Notes: a model not told the origin generated them from the letters alone. 11,955 nucleotides of DNA from JBAYSY01 sp041675885 (GCA_041675885.1 JBAYSY010000064.1:1-11955), one strand, 5' to 3'; positions 1 to 7,259 are shown, counted from the first letter of the stretch. Numbers and translations are program-made.

Positions 1-601
1 AATCGCCTTGGGTCCCGTAAGTGCCGAGGACCACGGTCGCGCTTCGGTTACAGTCCCCATCGCGCCCGGACTCGTGCTGTCGCGCATACCGTACATCAAA
101 GACGCGAATGGATCGGACAAAATTGAACTCTGGACCGCTGATATCAATGTCCGCCCGATCCTGGACGAGGCGAAGCACGAAGTCTGCTGGAATGCCGCCC
201 GTTCCGGTTTCTGGAGAGCGCCAAACGGCATTTGTTGATTTTGTTTGGACGGCAACATCATCGCCTGGAAACGATTGGTGGGGCGAATAGTCCTTGGCGT
301 GAAACAAGGCTTCGAAGATTCGGTCTACATTGCTCGGATGCCGTTCGGTCTCATAAGATGCGCCCATGGGACAGCGCCAAATCTGCAGTGGTGGTTCCAC
401 AGGCCAAGGCGTGATGCGACGGATAAACTCGGCACGGGCACGGCTGCAGGGCACGGAAGCGGGCCAACCGCCGGACAGGCAGAGAAGGATTGCGCAGTCG
501 ATTGGATAGGTTTGTGCTTTTGTGGTGCTCGGCAGCACACCGGTTGCCAAAGCGGTTACAGCGGTTAGGCATAGAGACAGTCGTCTAAGTTGAAAGCGCA
601 T
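1..601 (-). CDS. Secreted Cys-containing protein, TrbM-like N-terminus (3' end off window)
   Basis: An uninterrupted frame of 200 codons runs from ATG at 601 to the left edge, so the C-terminus is missing. Residues 1-29 look like a Sec signal peptide: basic start (RFQLRR), hydrophobic core (LSLCLTAVTALATGVL) and a TKA|Q cleavage site. The mature protein begins with a block holding C36, C41, C52 and C77, with CAILLCLSGGWP, ARAEFIRRITPWP and PLQIWRCP as landmarks. The order Cys, ILLCLSGG, Cys, AxAEF, CP recalls TrbM/KikA/MpfK periplasmic conjugation proteins, but this rests on pattern only. The remainder (about 80-200) is polar and unrecognised. AAAGGG lies 9 nt before the ATG as a modest ribosome site. 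Codons such as AGA, CTA and CGA appear early and composition is less GC-rich than in the neighbours, suggesting a different origin. I am confident it is a gene, much less so of its role; a periplasmic or exported factor of a mobile element is the best guess. Confidence 0.72.
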   Translation of the reverse strand, partial: MRFQLRRLSLCLTAVTALATGVLPSTTKAQTYPIDCAILLCLSGGWPASVPCSRARAEFIRRITPWPVEPPLQIWRCPMGASYETERHPSNVDRIFEALFHAKDYSPHQSFPGDDVAVQTKSTNAVWRSPETGTGGIPADFVLRLVQDRADIDISGPEFNFVRSIRVFDVRYARQHESGRDGDCNRSATVVLGTYGTQGD

Positions 602-684
602 GGTAGGGGACCCTTTGTCGGGAACCACCTTACCTTTAATAATATACTATTGCAACGCAAAGTGTATTACGCGCATAATCATGG
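602..684 (-). promoter_or_regulatory. AT-rich leader and likely promoter of the gene at 1-601
   Basis: This spacer between the MBL hydrolase stop and the secreted-protein start is far more AT-rich than the rest of the window. At 638-651 lies a near-palindrome (AATAATATACTATT, 12 of 14 positions symmetric). Its minus-strand reading gives TATATTAT, a plausible -10 element. I find no convincing -35 hexamer at 16-18 bp, so an activator-dependent or weak promoter is possible. Closer to the start, minus-strand TTCCC and GGGTCC can form a small leader hairpin. The call rests on base composition and the -10-like sequence only. Confidence 0.35.
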
Positions 685-689
685 TTATG
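674..689. repeat. 16-bp near-palindrome over the MBL stop codon
   Basis: CATAATCATGGTTATG reads the same on both strands at 14 of 16 positions. It spans the TAA stop of the MBL-fold gene (685-687) and lies about 73 bp upstream of the secreted-protein start. It could be an operator for that gene or a weak transcript-end hairpin; no T-run follows in the direction of transcription, so an intrinsic terminator is unlikely. Confidence 0.35.
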
Positions 690-1518
690 TTAAATTCCAA
701 ATCTCATTGTTCTTGGTAACCCGCGCTTCCGCGAAGAGCTTTTCCAGGTGCGCTGCGGCATTGCGTTCGGCAGCCATTGCGATATGCGGGTCGGATTTCT
801 TGTAAACCGATACTGCAATATTCTTGATCGTATCGGGTTTTTTCGACAGATGCGCGAGAATCTCTGCTTCGCGGCGCATCCGGTTGTCGAGCAATCGCTG
901 GATGTAGGGTTGCGGGTCGTGAAGCACGGGGCCGTGACCGGGCAAGCAGACCCTGTCATTACGGTCGATCAATCGTTGAAGCTGGGCGCAGTAATCGCGC
1001 ATGTTGCCGTCAGGCGGGCTTACGATCGAGCTGTTCCAACCCATCATGTGATCACCAGAAAACAGAACCCCGTCCGGTCGTGCGAAGCACAGATGATCGC
1101 TTGCATGACCGGGCGTGTGCAGAACAGTGAGCCCGGCGATCACATCACCGTCGTCAAGGTATCCGTCAGGTTCGAAGGCGTCGTCCGGAAACACCCGTGA
1201 GACGTGAACAGGCAGACCTGTCCTTTCGCGCAGTGCCGGCGCGGCGCCGAAATGATCGGAATGGTGATGTGTGACGAGAATTCCGGTGGCACCTTCTCCC
1301 AGAGTTTCGACGATGGCTTCGAAATGGTCGTGGTCTTCTACCGGTCCGGGGTCGATCACGAACCGGCCGTCAGAGCTGTCGATGATATAGGTGTTCGTCC
1401 CGTAATAGGTCATCTTTCCCGGATTGTCGGCAACGATCCTCTGAATGCCCTCGGCCACCTCGACAGCCTGAGCGCGACACGGTTCGGGTTCCGTGAAAAA
1501 CATGCTGCTTTTCGTCAT
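685..1518 (-). CDS. MBL-fold metallohydrolase (LACTB2/glyoxalase II-like)
   Basis: This 277-residue protein has the metallo-beta-lactamase metal site: H84, H86, D88 and H89 in THHHSDH, H138 in HTPGH, D156 in FSGDH and H195 in LPGHG. These would hold two metal ions, usually zinc. Length and motif spacing fit the LACTB2/glyoxalase II-like group, cytosolic hydrolases of thioesters, phosphodiesters or lactones; no signal peptide is seen. The region after residue 200 is the helical C-terminal part typical of LACTB2-like proteins. It lies 75 bp after the acyl-CoA dehydrogenase and ends the cluster, in the place where liu operons carry the HMG-CoA lyase gene, so hydrolysis of an acyl-CoA intermediate or by-product is a reasonable inference. 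The ATG at 1518 is preceded by a weak purine stretch (GGAAGATGGTGA). Fold is secure; substrate is not. Confidence 0.88.
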   Translation of the reverse strand: MTKSSMFFTEPEPCRAQAVEVAEGIQRIVADNPGKMTYYGTNTYIIDSSDGRFVIDPGPVEDHDHFEAIVETLGEGATGILVTHHHSDHFGAAPALRERTGLPVHVSRVFPDDAFEPDGYLDDGDVIAGLTVLHTPGHASDHLCFARPDGVLFSGDHMMGWNSSIVSPPDGNMRDYCAQLQRLIDRNDRVCLPGHGPVLHDPQPYIQRLLDNRMRREAEILAHLSKKPDTIKNIAVSVYKKSDPHIAMAAERNAAAHLEKLFAEARVTKNNEIWNLT

Positions 1519-1593
1519 TGATGATCACCATCTTCCATGCTTGCGCAGATTATCCTTGTGTTCGCCAAATGGTCGGCGTCTCGGGCTGACGGT

Positions 1594-2760
1594 TCACATG
1601 CGTTTCGCAACCTCTTCGAGCATCACCTCGCTGGCACCGCCGCCGATGGCCTGAACACGGGCATCGCGTGACATCCGCTCGACTGGTGTTTCGCGCATGT
1701 AGCCCATGCCGCCGTGGAATTGCACACAGTCGTAGAGCACTGAGTTTACCAGCTCGCCGCAGTACGCCTTGACCATCGAGACCTCTTTCACGCAATCGCG
1801 GCCTGCCACATCCTGCCTGGCTGCATGATAGACAAGCTGGCGACCTGCCTCGATCCGGGTCTGACAGTCGGCTAGCCGCTGGCGGATGGCTTGCTTGTCC
1901 CACAACACGCCGCCAAAGGCCTTGCGTTGCTTGACGTAGTCCACGGTCATGTCCAGTGCGGTCTGTGCCTCGGCGCAGGCCATGGCGCCCAGAACGATGC
2001 GTTCGTTCTGAAAGTTCTTCATCACCGAATAGAAGCCTTTGTTGACCTCGCCGAGAATATTCTCCGCCGGGACGCGAACATCCTCGAAAATCAGCTCGGC
2101 GGTGTCCGAACACAGCCAGCCGGTCTTGTTCAGCGCCCGTCCGACCGAGAAACCGGGCGTGCCCTTTTCGATCGCGAACATGGTGATTCCGCGCGACCCC
2201 TTGGCATCTGGATCGGTCTTGGCACCGACGAAATAGATGTCGCCGTGCACGCCGTTGGTGATGAACATCTTGGTGCCGTTCAGCACCCAGTCCGACCCGT
2301 CCTGCACCGCGCGGCTGCGCATGCCCGCCACGTCCGACCCGGCACCCGGTTCGGTCACTGCCACGGCGGCGATTTTGTCGCCTGCGGTAATCGACGGCAT
2401 CCAGCGGGCTTTTTGCTCCGGGGTGCCGGCGTTTTCAAGATGCGGCGAGGCCATATCGGTATGGACCAGCACCGTGGCCGCGAAACCGCCGAATGTGGAG
2501 CGTCCGACCTCTTCGGCCAGGACCACGCTGGACATCACATCCAGCCCGGCGCCACCGTATTTTTCGTCATAGCGCATGCCCAGAACGCCAAGATCACCCA
2601 TTCGGCGCAGCACGTCGCGCGGCACCATGCCCTCCTCTTCCCAGGCGTCGGCCTTGGCCGTCACTTCGGTCTGGATGAACCGACGCAGCTGATCGCGGAT
2701 CATGTCGAGGTCTTCGTTGAACGGGCCGCCGGTTGTGGTGATGGTTTCCTGTTTGGTCAT
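1594..2760 (-). CDS. Acyl-CoA dehydrogenase (IVD/LCAD-like active site)
   Basis: This is a 388-residue FAD enzyme that would oxidise an acyl-CoA to its trans-2-enoyl-CoA and pass electrons to ETF. Family signatures are AVTEPGAGSD (134-143), WVLNGTKMFITNG (158-170) and the C-terminal RDAR segment followed by IGGGASEVM. The usual catalytic Glu near residue 374 is absent (Gly). E253 in QNERIVLG sits where isovaleryl-CoA and long-chain acyl-CoA dehydrogenases carry theirs, pointing to branched or longer substrates. ATG at 2760 is chosen because GGAGGA lies 6 nt upstream and it overlaps the alpha-subunit stop (ATGA), indicating translational coupling; a frame-open upstream codon at 2826 would add 22 unrelated residues. 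By context it would supply the 3-methyl-2-enoyl-CoA for the carboxylase. Isovaleryl-CoA or citronellyl-CoA dehydrogenase are the specific candidates. Confidence 0.92.
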   Translation of the reverse strand: MTKQETITTTGGPFNEDLDMIRDQLRRFIQTEVTAKADAWEEEGMVPRDVLRRMGDLGVLGMRYDEKYGGAGLDVMSSVVLAEEVGRSTFGGFAATVLVHTDMASPHLENAGTPEQKARWMPSITAGDKIAAVAVTEPGAGSDVAGMRSRAVQDGSDWVLNGTKMFITNGVHGDIYFVGAKTDPDAKGSRGITMFAIEKGTPGFSVGRALNKTGWLCSDTAELIFEDVRVPAENILGEVNKGFYSVMKNFQNERIVLGAMACAEAQTALDMTVDYVKQRKAFGGVLWDKQAIRQRLADCQTRIEAGRQLVYHAARQDVAGRDCVKEVSMVKAYCGELVNSVLYDCVQFHGGMGYMRETPVERMSRDARVQAIGGGASEVMLEEVAKRM

Positions 2761-4760
2761 GTTTGTTCCTCCGGGTCGAGTTTGACGAGTGGGGCGTGTC
2801 CGGCGACTGTATCGCCCGGCGCACAATAGATTTCCGCTACCACGCCCGCGACCGGCGCGGGCAGGCTTTGCAGCAGTTTCATGGCTTCCAGCACCACCAG
2901 CGTATCCCCAGCGGCGACAGTATCGCCGGGAGCGACGCGCACCTCGGCAACGGCGCCCGGCATCGGGGCTGTCAGCAGGTCAGCGCCGCTTGCGCCGACG
3001 CTGGCGCGGGCGAGGTGCCGATCTTCCAGTGTGCGCAGGTCTGTCAGGGTCATCCCCGCAGGAGTCTGCAGATGCACCCGCCAATGATCGCCGGCGCGTT
3101 CGACATGGGCAATGCGCGTGAACGGAACACCGTCGACGCGCCCGCTCAGGCGGTCGGCGGCCATGGCGGCGGTTTTGGTTGTGAGGCTCTGGCCGTCCGG
3201 CAGAACAGCGACAAGGGTTTCCGGGGTGCCGGATATGCGGATCGGATCATCCAGAGATGTGGTCCAATAGGATGCTGCACCGCGCCGTCCTGCGGGGGCC
3301 GTGAGCCGCCACGCTCCGAGGCTTTCCCAGGGCGATGTGCCCGCCGGGGCGAGATGCAGATGGAGCGCCATGACGGCGAGTCCGGTGTCGCGGGTGTCGG
3401 GCGTGGGTTGCGTCCAGCCATCCGGGAACATCTCGGGCAGTCCCGAGGTGTGATGGCGAAGCGCCTGAAAATCCGCGTGTGTCAGCAAGGCGCGTTGATA
3501 CGACAGGTTCAGCCCCACACCGCCAACGGCGAAGGTATCAATCGCGGCGACAGCCCTGCGGATCGCCCCGGCGCGGTCGGGCGCGTGGACGATCAGCTTG
3601 GCCAGCATGGAATCGTAATGGTGACCGACGACCGAGCCCGCCGCGACTCCGCTGTCCAGCCGTACGCCTGCGGGCGGTGCCCAAAGGGTGATCCGGCCGG
3701 TTTCGGGGCGGAAATTTTCGGCCGGGTTCTCGGCGGCGATGCGCACCTCGATGGCGTGGCCGTCGAACCGCACATCGGTCTGCGCCAGCGTCAATGGCTC
3801 GCCCCGCGCGATGCGCAACTGCCATTCGACCAGGTCGATGCCGGTGATCGCCTCGGTCACAGGATGTTCGACCTGCAGGCGGGTGTTCATCTCAAGAAAG
3901 TAGTATTCGCCGCGCGACGGGTCATAAAGGTATTCCACCGTTCCCGCCGAGCGATAGTCGATGGATTGCGCCAGCCGGACCGCCGCCGCGCGCATGTCAT
4001 CGCGCAGATCTTCGGGCAGATCGGCGGCGGGGGCCTCCTCGATCAGTTTTTGGTGGTTGCGTTGCAGCGAACAGTCGCGGTCCCCCAGATGCAGCAGGGT
4101 GCCGTGGCTGTCGCCCAGCACCTGCACCTCGACATGGCGGGCACGGGGCGCGTAGCGTTCGAGGAAAACCGCTGCATCGCCAAACGCGCCTTTCGCCTCG
4201 GACCGGGCGGAGGCAATGGCCTCCGGCGCGTCGGCCAGATCGGTGACAAGTCGCATGCCGCGCCCGCCTCCCCCCGCACTCGCCTTGACCAGAAGCGGCG
4301 TGCCAAGCGCCCGCGCTTCTTCCAGCAACCGCGCGTCGGATTGGTCGGTGCCGCGGTAACCGGGCAGGACAGGCACACCCGCGGCCTCTGCGGCGGCCTT
4401 GGCCTCGATCTTTGATCCCATCATGGCAATCGCGCCCGGTTCCGGCCCGATAAACACAAGGCCTGCCGCCTCGACCGCAGCGGCGAAACCGGCGTTCTCG
4501 GACAAAAAGCCATAGCCGGGATGCACCGCGCCCGCGCCGGTCGCGCGGGCGGCGTCAAGAATGGCATCGACGTTCAGATAGCTTTCCGAAGGTGCCGCCC
4601 CGCCGATGCAGACGGCGTGATCGGCTTCGATTACAAAGGGTGCATCGCGGTCGGCCTCGGAAAAGACCGCCACCGTTTCCAGCCCCAGCTTGCGGCACCC
4701 GCGCTGGATGCGCCGGGCGATTTCGCCCCGGTTGGCGATCAGGACGCGGGTAAAGCTCAT
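2757..4760 (-). CDS. Acyl-CoA carboxylase alpha subunit (biotin carboxylase + carrier), carboxylase 2
   Basis: This 667-residue subunit carboxylates biotin with ATP and bicarbonate and presents it to the beta subunit. The order is biotin carboxylase (about 1-450), a linking BT domain (about 460-590) and a biotinyl domain (about 595-667). Visible landmarks are IANRGEIARR at the N-terminus, the ATP-grasp glycine loop KASAGGGGRGMR (159-170), RDCSLQRNHQKLIEE (228-242), and E276, E290, N292, R294, E298 and R340 at the positions of known biotin carboxylase active-site residues. Biotin would attach to K628 in EAMKL, where MKM is more usual. Fused length and order match methylcrotonyl- and geranyl-CoA carboxylase alpha subunits. 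The start overlaps the hydratase stop as ATGA; the upstream ribosome site is weak (GGCGGGTGAA), so coupling is likely. Its partner is the carboxyltransferase at 5562-7160. Substrate is inferred from context only. Confidence 0.93.
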   Translation of the reverse strand: MSFTRVLIANRGEIARRIQRGCRKLGLETVAVFSEADRDAPFVIEADHAVCIGGAAPSESYLNVDAILDAARATGAGAVHPGYGFLSENAGFAAAVEAAGLVFIGPEPGAIAMMGSKIEAKAAAEAAGVPVLPGYRGTDQSDARLLEEARALGTPLLVKASAGGGGRGMRLVTDLADAPEAIASARSEAKGAFGDAAVFLERYAPRARHVEVQVLGDSHGTLLHLGDRDCSLQRNHQKLIEEAPAADLPEDLRDDMRAAAVRLAQSIDYRSAGTVEYLYDPSRGEYYFLEMNTRLQVEHPVTEAITGIDLVEWQLRIARGEPLTLAQTDVRFDGHAIEVRIAAENPAENFRPETGRITLWAPPAGVRLDSGVAAGSVVGHHYDSMLAKLIVHAPDRAGAIRRAVAAIDTFAVGGVGLNLSYQRALLTHADFQALRHHTSGLPEMFPDGWTQPTPDTRDTGLAVMALHLHLAPAGTSPWESLGAWRLTAPAGRRGAASYWTTSLDDPIRISGTPETLVAVLPDGQSLTTKTAAMAADRLSGRVDGVPFTRIAHVERAGDHWRVHLQTPAGMTLTDLRTLEDRHLARASVGASGADLLTAPMPGAVAEVRVAPGDTVAAGDTLVVLEAMKLLQSLPAPVAGVVAEIYCAPGDTVAGHAPLVKLDPEEQT
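2767..2772 (-). promoter_or_regulatory. Shine-Dalgarno site of the acyl-CoA dehydrogenase
   Basis: GGAGGA on the minus strand lies 6 nt upstream of ATG 2760, inside the Glu codons near the end of the alpha-subunit gene (protein tail DPEEQT). It decides the dehydrogenase start and makes initiation depend on ribosomes finishing the upstream gene. Confidence 0.75.
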
Positions 4761-5551
4761 TTCACCCGCCAGGAAGGAGTGCTTTTGTCGAGGAAACTGT
4801 TGATGCCTTCGATGCCTTCCTCGGTCTCCCAGGCGTCGGCCAGACGGTCGGCGGTATAGATCATGTTGGTTTCCAGATCATGCGCCGCGACATAGGCGAT
4901 CAGTGCTTTGGTGTCAGCCACAGCACCCGGCGCAGCCTGCAAGTGATTATGCACGACGCGCTCGATGGCAGCATCCAATTCACCGGCGGCGGCGACCTCG
5001 GTCAACAGACCGATCCGTTCGGCGCGCGTGCTGTCGAACAGCGCCCCCGACAGCATGGTTTCGCGCGAATGCACCTTGCCGATGCGGGCCACGACATAGG
5101 GCGAGATATTGGCGGGCAACAAGCCCAGTTTCACCTCTGTCAGGCCAAAGCGCGCGTCGTCCGCCCCGATCGTATAGTCGCAGACCGAAATCATGCCGAC
5201 GCCGCCGCCATAGGCCGGGCCGTTGATCCGACCGATCAGGGGTTTGGGCAGGGTATCGAGGCGGCGTAGTAAATACGCAAGCGTCGCGCTTTGATCGACC
5301 CGCTCTGCGCGGGACTTTTCAATGTTGGAAGAGAACCAGTTGAAATCCCCACCGGCGCAAAAACTCTTGCCGGTTCCGGTCAGGATCACGATACGCACCT
5401 TGTCATCGGCGGCCAGTTTCTCTGCGGCATCCGCAAGCTCGGCGATCAACGTTCCGTTCAGGGCATTGTGTTTGTCAGGCCGGTTGAGTGTTACCGTGGC
5501 GACACCGCGTTCGTCGGTTTCAAGCAGGATGGTTTCGTAGGTCGTTGTCAT
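4757..5551 (-). CDS. Enoyl-CoA hydratase, methylglutaconyl-CoA hydratase (LiuC/AtuE)-like
   Basis: This 264-residue crotonase-fold enzyme shows TLNRPDKHNAL (21-31), the oxyanion-hole segment SFCAGGDF (63-70), GPAYGGGVGM (111-120) and FGLTEVKLGLLP (135-146). The residue matching the first catalytic Glu of rat mitochondrial hydratase (E144) is Gly119, whereas E139 matches the second (E164). The GGGVG form with TEVKLGL...ISPYV is what I know from LiuC-type methylglutaconyl-CoA hydratases. It would hydrate the gamma-carboxylated product to a 3-hydroxyglutaryl-CoA derivative. It lies between the beta and alpha genes of carboxylase 2, as in liu operons. ATG 5551 is chosen over an upstream in-frame codon at 5632 because homology begins there, GAGG precedes it, and the preceding stop TGA at 5562-5564 forms part of that ribosome site. 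Whether its substrate is methyl- or isohexenyl-glutaconyl-CoA cannot be told. Confidence 0.9.
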   Translation of the reverse strand: MTTTYETILLETDERGVATVTLNRPDKHNALNGTLIAELADAAEKLAADDKVRIVILTGTGKSFCAGGDFNWFSSNIEKSRAERVDQSATLAYLLRRLDTLPKPLIGRINGPAYGGGVGMISVCDYTIGADDARFGLTEVKLGLLPANISPYVVARIGKVHSRETMLSGALFDSTRAERIGLLTEVAAAGELDAAIERVVHNHLQAAPGAVADTKALIAYVAAHDLETNMIYTADRLADAWETEEGIEGINSFLDKSTPSWRVK

Positions 5552-5561
5552 GGTGTGGGCC

Positions 5562-7160
5562 TCACATTCTGAATACGGGCGTGTGGCGCCCTGCTTCGGG
5601 TACCGAAGAGACGATGGCCAGACACAGGCCAAGGATATCGCGGGTCTGACCCGGTTCGATCAGCCCGTCATCCCACAACCGCGATGTGGCGTAATAGGGA
5701 TCGGACTGTTCACCGTACTGAGCGCGCACCTGCGCCTCGATCTGGTCCATATCGGCCTGCATCTTGTCTGGATCGCCCCCCTTCTGGCGGCGCAGTTCCA
5801 GCATTACGTTGGTGGCGATGTCGGCGGACATGGTGGCCAGTTCCGCCGTCGGCCACGCAAAGAGGAAGTTCGGCGCAAAGCCGCGCCCGCACATGCCGTA
5901 ATTACCCGCCCCGTAAGAGCCGCCCAGAAGGACCGACAGGCGCGGCACCTTGGCGACCGACATCGCATAGACCAGCTTTGCGCTGTCCTTGGCGATGCCG
6001 CCGCGTTCGGCCTCGGTCCCGACCATGAAGCCGGAAATATTGTGCAGGAAGAGAAGTGGGATATTCCGTTGGTCACACATTGATACGAATTGTGCGCCCT
6101 TGAGTGCGCTGTCGGACAATAGCGCGCCGTTGTTGGCCAGGATACCTACGCGATAGCCGTGGATACGCGCCGTGCCGCAGACCAGCGTTTCGCCCCAGCC
6201 CGGTTTGAATTCGCGGAATTCGCCCGCGTCGATCATGCGCAGCAGAACCTCGCGCATGTCATAGGGTTCCTTGCGGTCGGCGCTGATGACACCGAGCAAT
6301 TCCGACGGATCATGCGCAGGCGCTTCGGGAGCTGCGTCAGGCTCCATCGGACGCGACTGGCCAAGCTCGGCCACGATGTCGCGCATCAAAGCCAGCGCAT
6401 GGTGTTCGTCTTCTGCCAGATGGTCGGAAACGCCCGAGACACGAGAATGCATCTCTGCCCCGCCCAGCGTTTCGCCATCGACCTCTTCGTTGATCGCCAC
6501 CTTGACGATCGAAGGCCCGCCCAGATGGATGCGCGCGTTGCCGCGCACCATGATGACTTCGTCCGACAGCGCGGGGATATAGGCCCCCCCCGCCGTGCAG
6601 CCGCCGAACACGGCCGAGATCTGCGGCAAGCCGCTGGCCGACATATTTGTCTGGCGATAGAAGGAATTGCCGAAATGGCGGGCATCGGGAAAGACACGGT
6701 CCTGTTCAGGCAGATAGGCGCCGCCGCAATCCACCAGATACAGGCAGGGCAGCCGATTTTCCGCCGCGATTTCCTGGGCGCGGATGTGTTTCTGCACCGT
6801 CTCGTGATAGAAAGAGCCGCCCTTTACCGTGGCGTCGTTGGCGATCACCATACAAGGCAGCCCGTGGACCATACCGATGCCGGTGACGATACCGGAACCG
6901 GGAACCTCGCCGCCGTATTGGCCATAGGCCGCCAGCGACGACAGCTCGAGAAACGCGGTGCCCGGATCCACCAGCAGGTCGATCCGGTCGCGGACCAGAA
7001 GTTTGCCGCGCTTGCGGTGCCGGTCGACCATGTCGGGACGTCCACCCGACGTCGCCTCGGCAATACGGGTGCGCAGGGTTTCGACGCGTTCGTTTTGCGC
7101 CGCGTGGTTGCGCGTGTAGGTTTCGGATGCGGTCAGTACTGTTGTTTCGAGACGCGCCAT
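5562..7160 (-). CDS. Acyl-CoA carboxylase beta subunit (carboxyltransferase), carboxylase 2, MCC-like
   Basis: This 532-residue carboxyltransferase would move CO2 from carboxybiotin to an acyl-CoA. Crotonase-fold halves carry VDCGGAYLPEQ (143-153), GGCTAGGAYIPALSD (186-200), GGSYGAGNYGMCGR (413-426) and LWDDGLIEPGQTR (495-507). Length, the ANDATVKGG segment and the C-terminal PVFRM resemble 3-methylcrotonyl-CoA carboxylase beta (LiuB/MccB). Phe163 in RHFGNSF is retained as in those enzymes. The segment GGPSIVKVAINEE (214-226) departs from the family's usual GPPLVKAATGEE, so the acyl group may differ from methylcrotonyl. ATG 7160 has only AGGA 10 nt upstream and follows a strong hairpin. The gene is 10 bp from the hydratase and shares a block with the alpha subunit at 2757-4760. 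Confidence is high for gamma-carboxylase lineage, moderate for MCC itself. Confidence 0.92.
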   Translation of the reverse strand: MARLETTVLTASETYTRNHAAQNERVETLRTRIAEATSGGRPDMVDRHRKRGKLLVRDRIDLLVDPGTAFLELSSLAAYGQYGGEVPGSGIVTGIGMVHGLPCMVIANDATVKGGSFYHETVQKHIRAQEIAAENRLPCLYLVDCGGAYLPEQDRVFPDARHFGNSFYRQTNMSASGLPQISAVFGGCTAGGAYIPALSDEVIMVRGNARIHLGGPSIVKVAINEEVDGETLGGAEMHSRVSGVSDHLAEDEHHALALMRDIVAELGQSRPMEPDAAPEAPAHDPSELLGVISADRKEPYDMREVLLRMIDAGEFREFKPGWGETLVCGTARIHGYRVGILANNGALLSDSALKGAQFVSMCDQRNIPLLFLHNISGFMVGTEAERGGIAKDSAKLVYAMSVAKVPRLSVLLGGSYGAGNYGMCGRGFAPNFLFAWPTAELATMSADIATNVMLELRRQKGGDPDKMQADMDQIEAQVRAQYGEQSDPYYATSRLWDDGLIEPGQTRDILGLCLAIVSSVPEAGRHTPVFRM

Positions 7161-7181
7161 GGATCGGATATCCTGTTACAG

Positions 7182-7211
7182 TTCGGGCAACCGTCATGCG
7201 GCTGCCCGGAA
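7182..7211 (-). other. Strong intergenic hairpin between dehydrogenase and carboxyltransferase
   Basis: On the minus strand the arms UUCCGGGCAGCCG and CGGUUGCCCGAA pair over 12 base pairs (one G-U, one bulged C) around a 5-nt CAUGA loop. The dehydrogenase stops at 7260 and the next gene starts at 7160. No U-run follows in the transcribed direction, so it is not a classic terminator for this operon and may instead be a processing or stability element. On the plus strand the hairpin is followed by AATTTT, so it could also end antisense transcripts. Confidence 0.6.
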
Positions 7212-7259
7212 TTTTCAGTCGCACGTCAGAACCCGAATGCGCGGCTATGGTGGCTGGTG

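Noticed and set aside
8..414. Short plus-strand frames at the left edge
   Set aside because: They lie opposite the continuous minus-strand frame with a signal peptide and are lower quality.
1519..1593. Terminator or promoter between the acyl-CoA dehydrogenase and MBL genes
   Set aside because: Only a 4-bp CGCC/GGCG stem and no promoter hexamers are visible, so nothing is called.
1891..2829. 312-codon plus-strand open frame opposite the acyl-CoA dehydrogenase
   Set aside because: Histidine- and glycine-rich antisense translation with no family features.
2763..4415. 550-codon plus-strand open frame opposite the biotin carboxylase alpha subunit
   Set aside because: It mirrors a fully conserved gene and shows no motif; a shadow of GC-rich codon bias.
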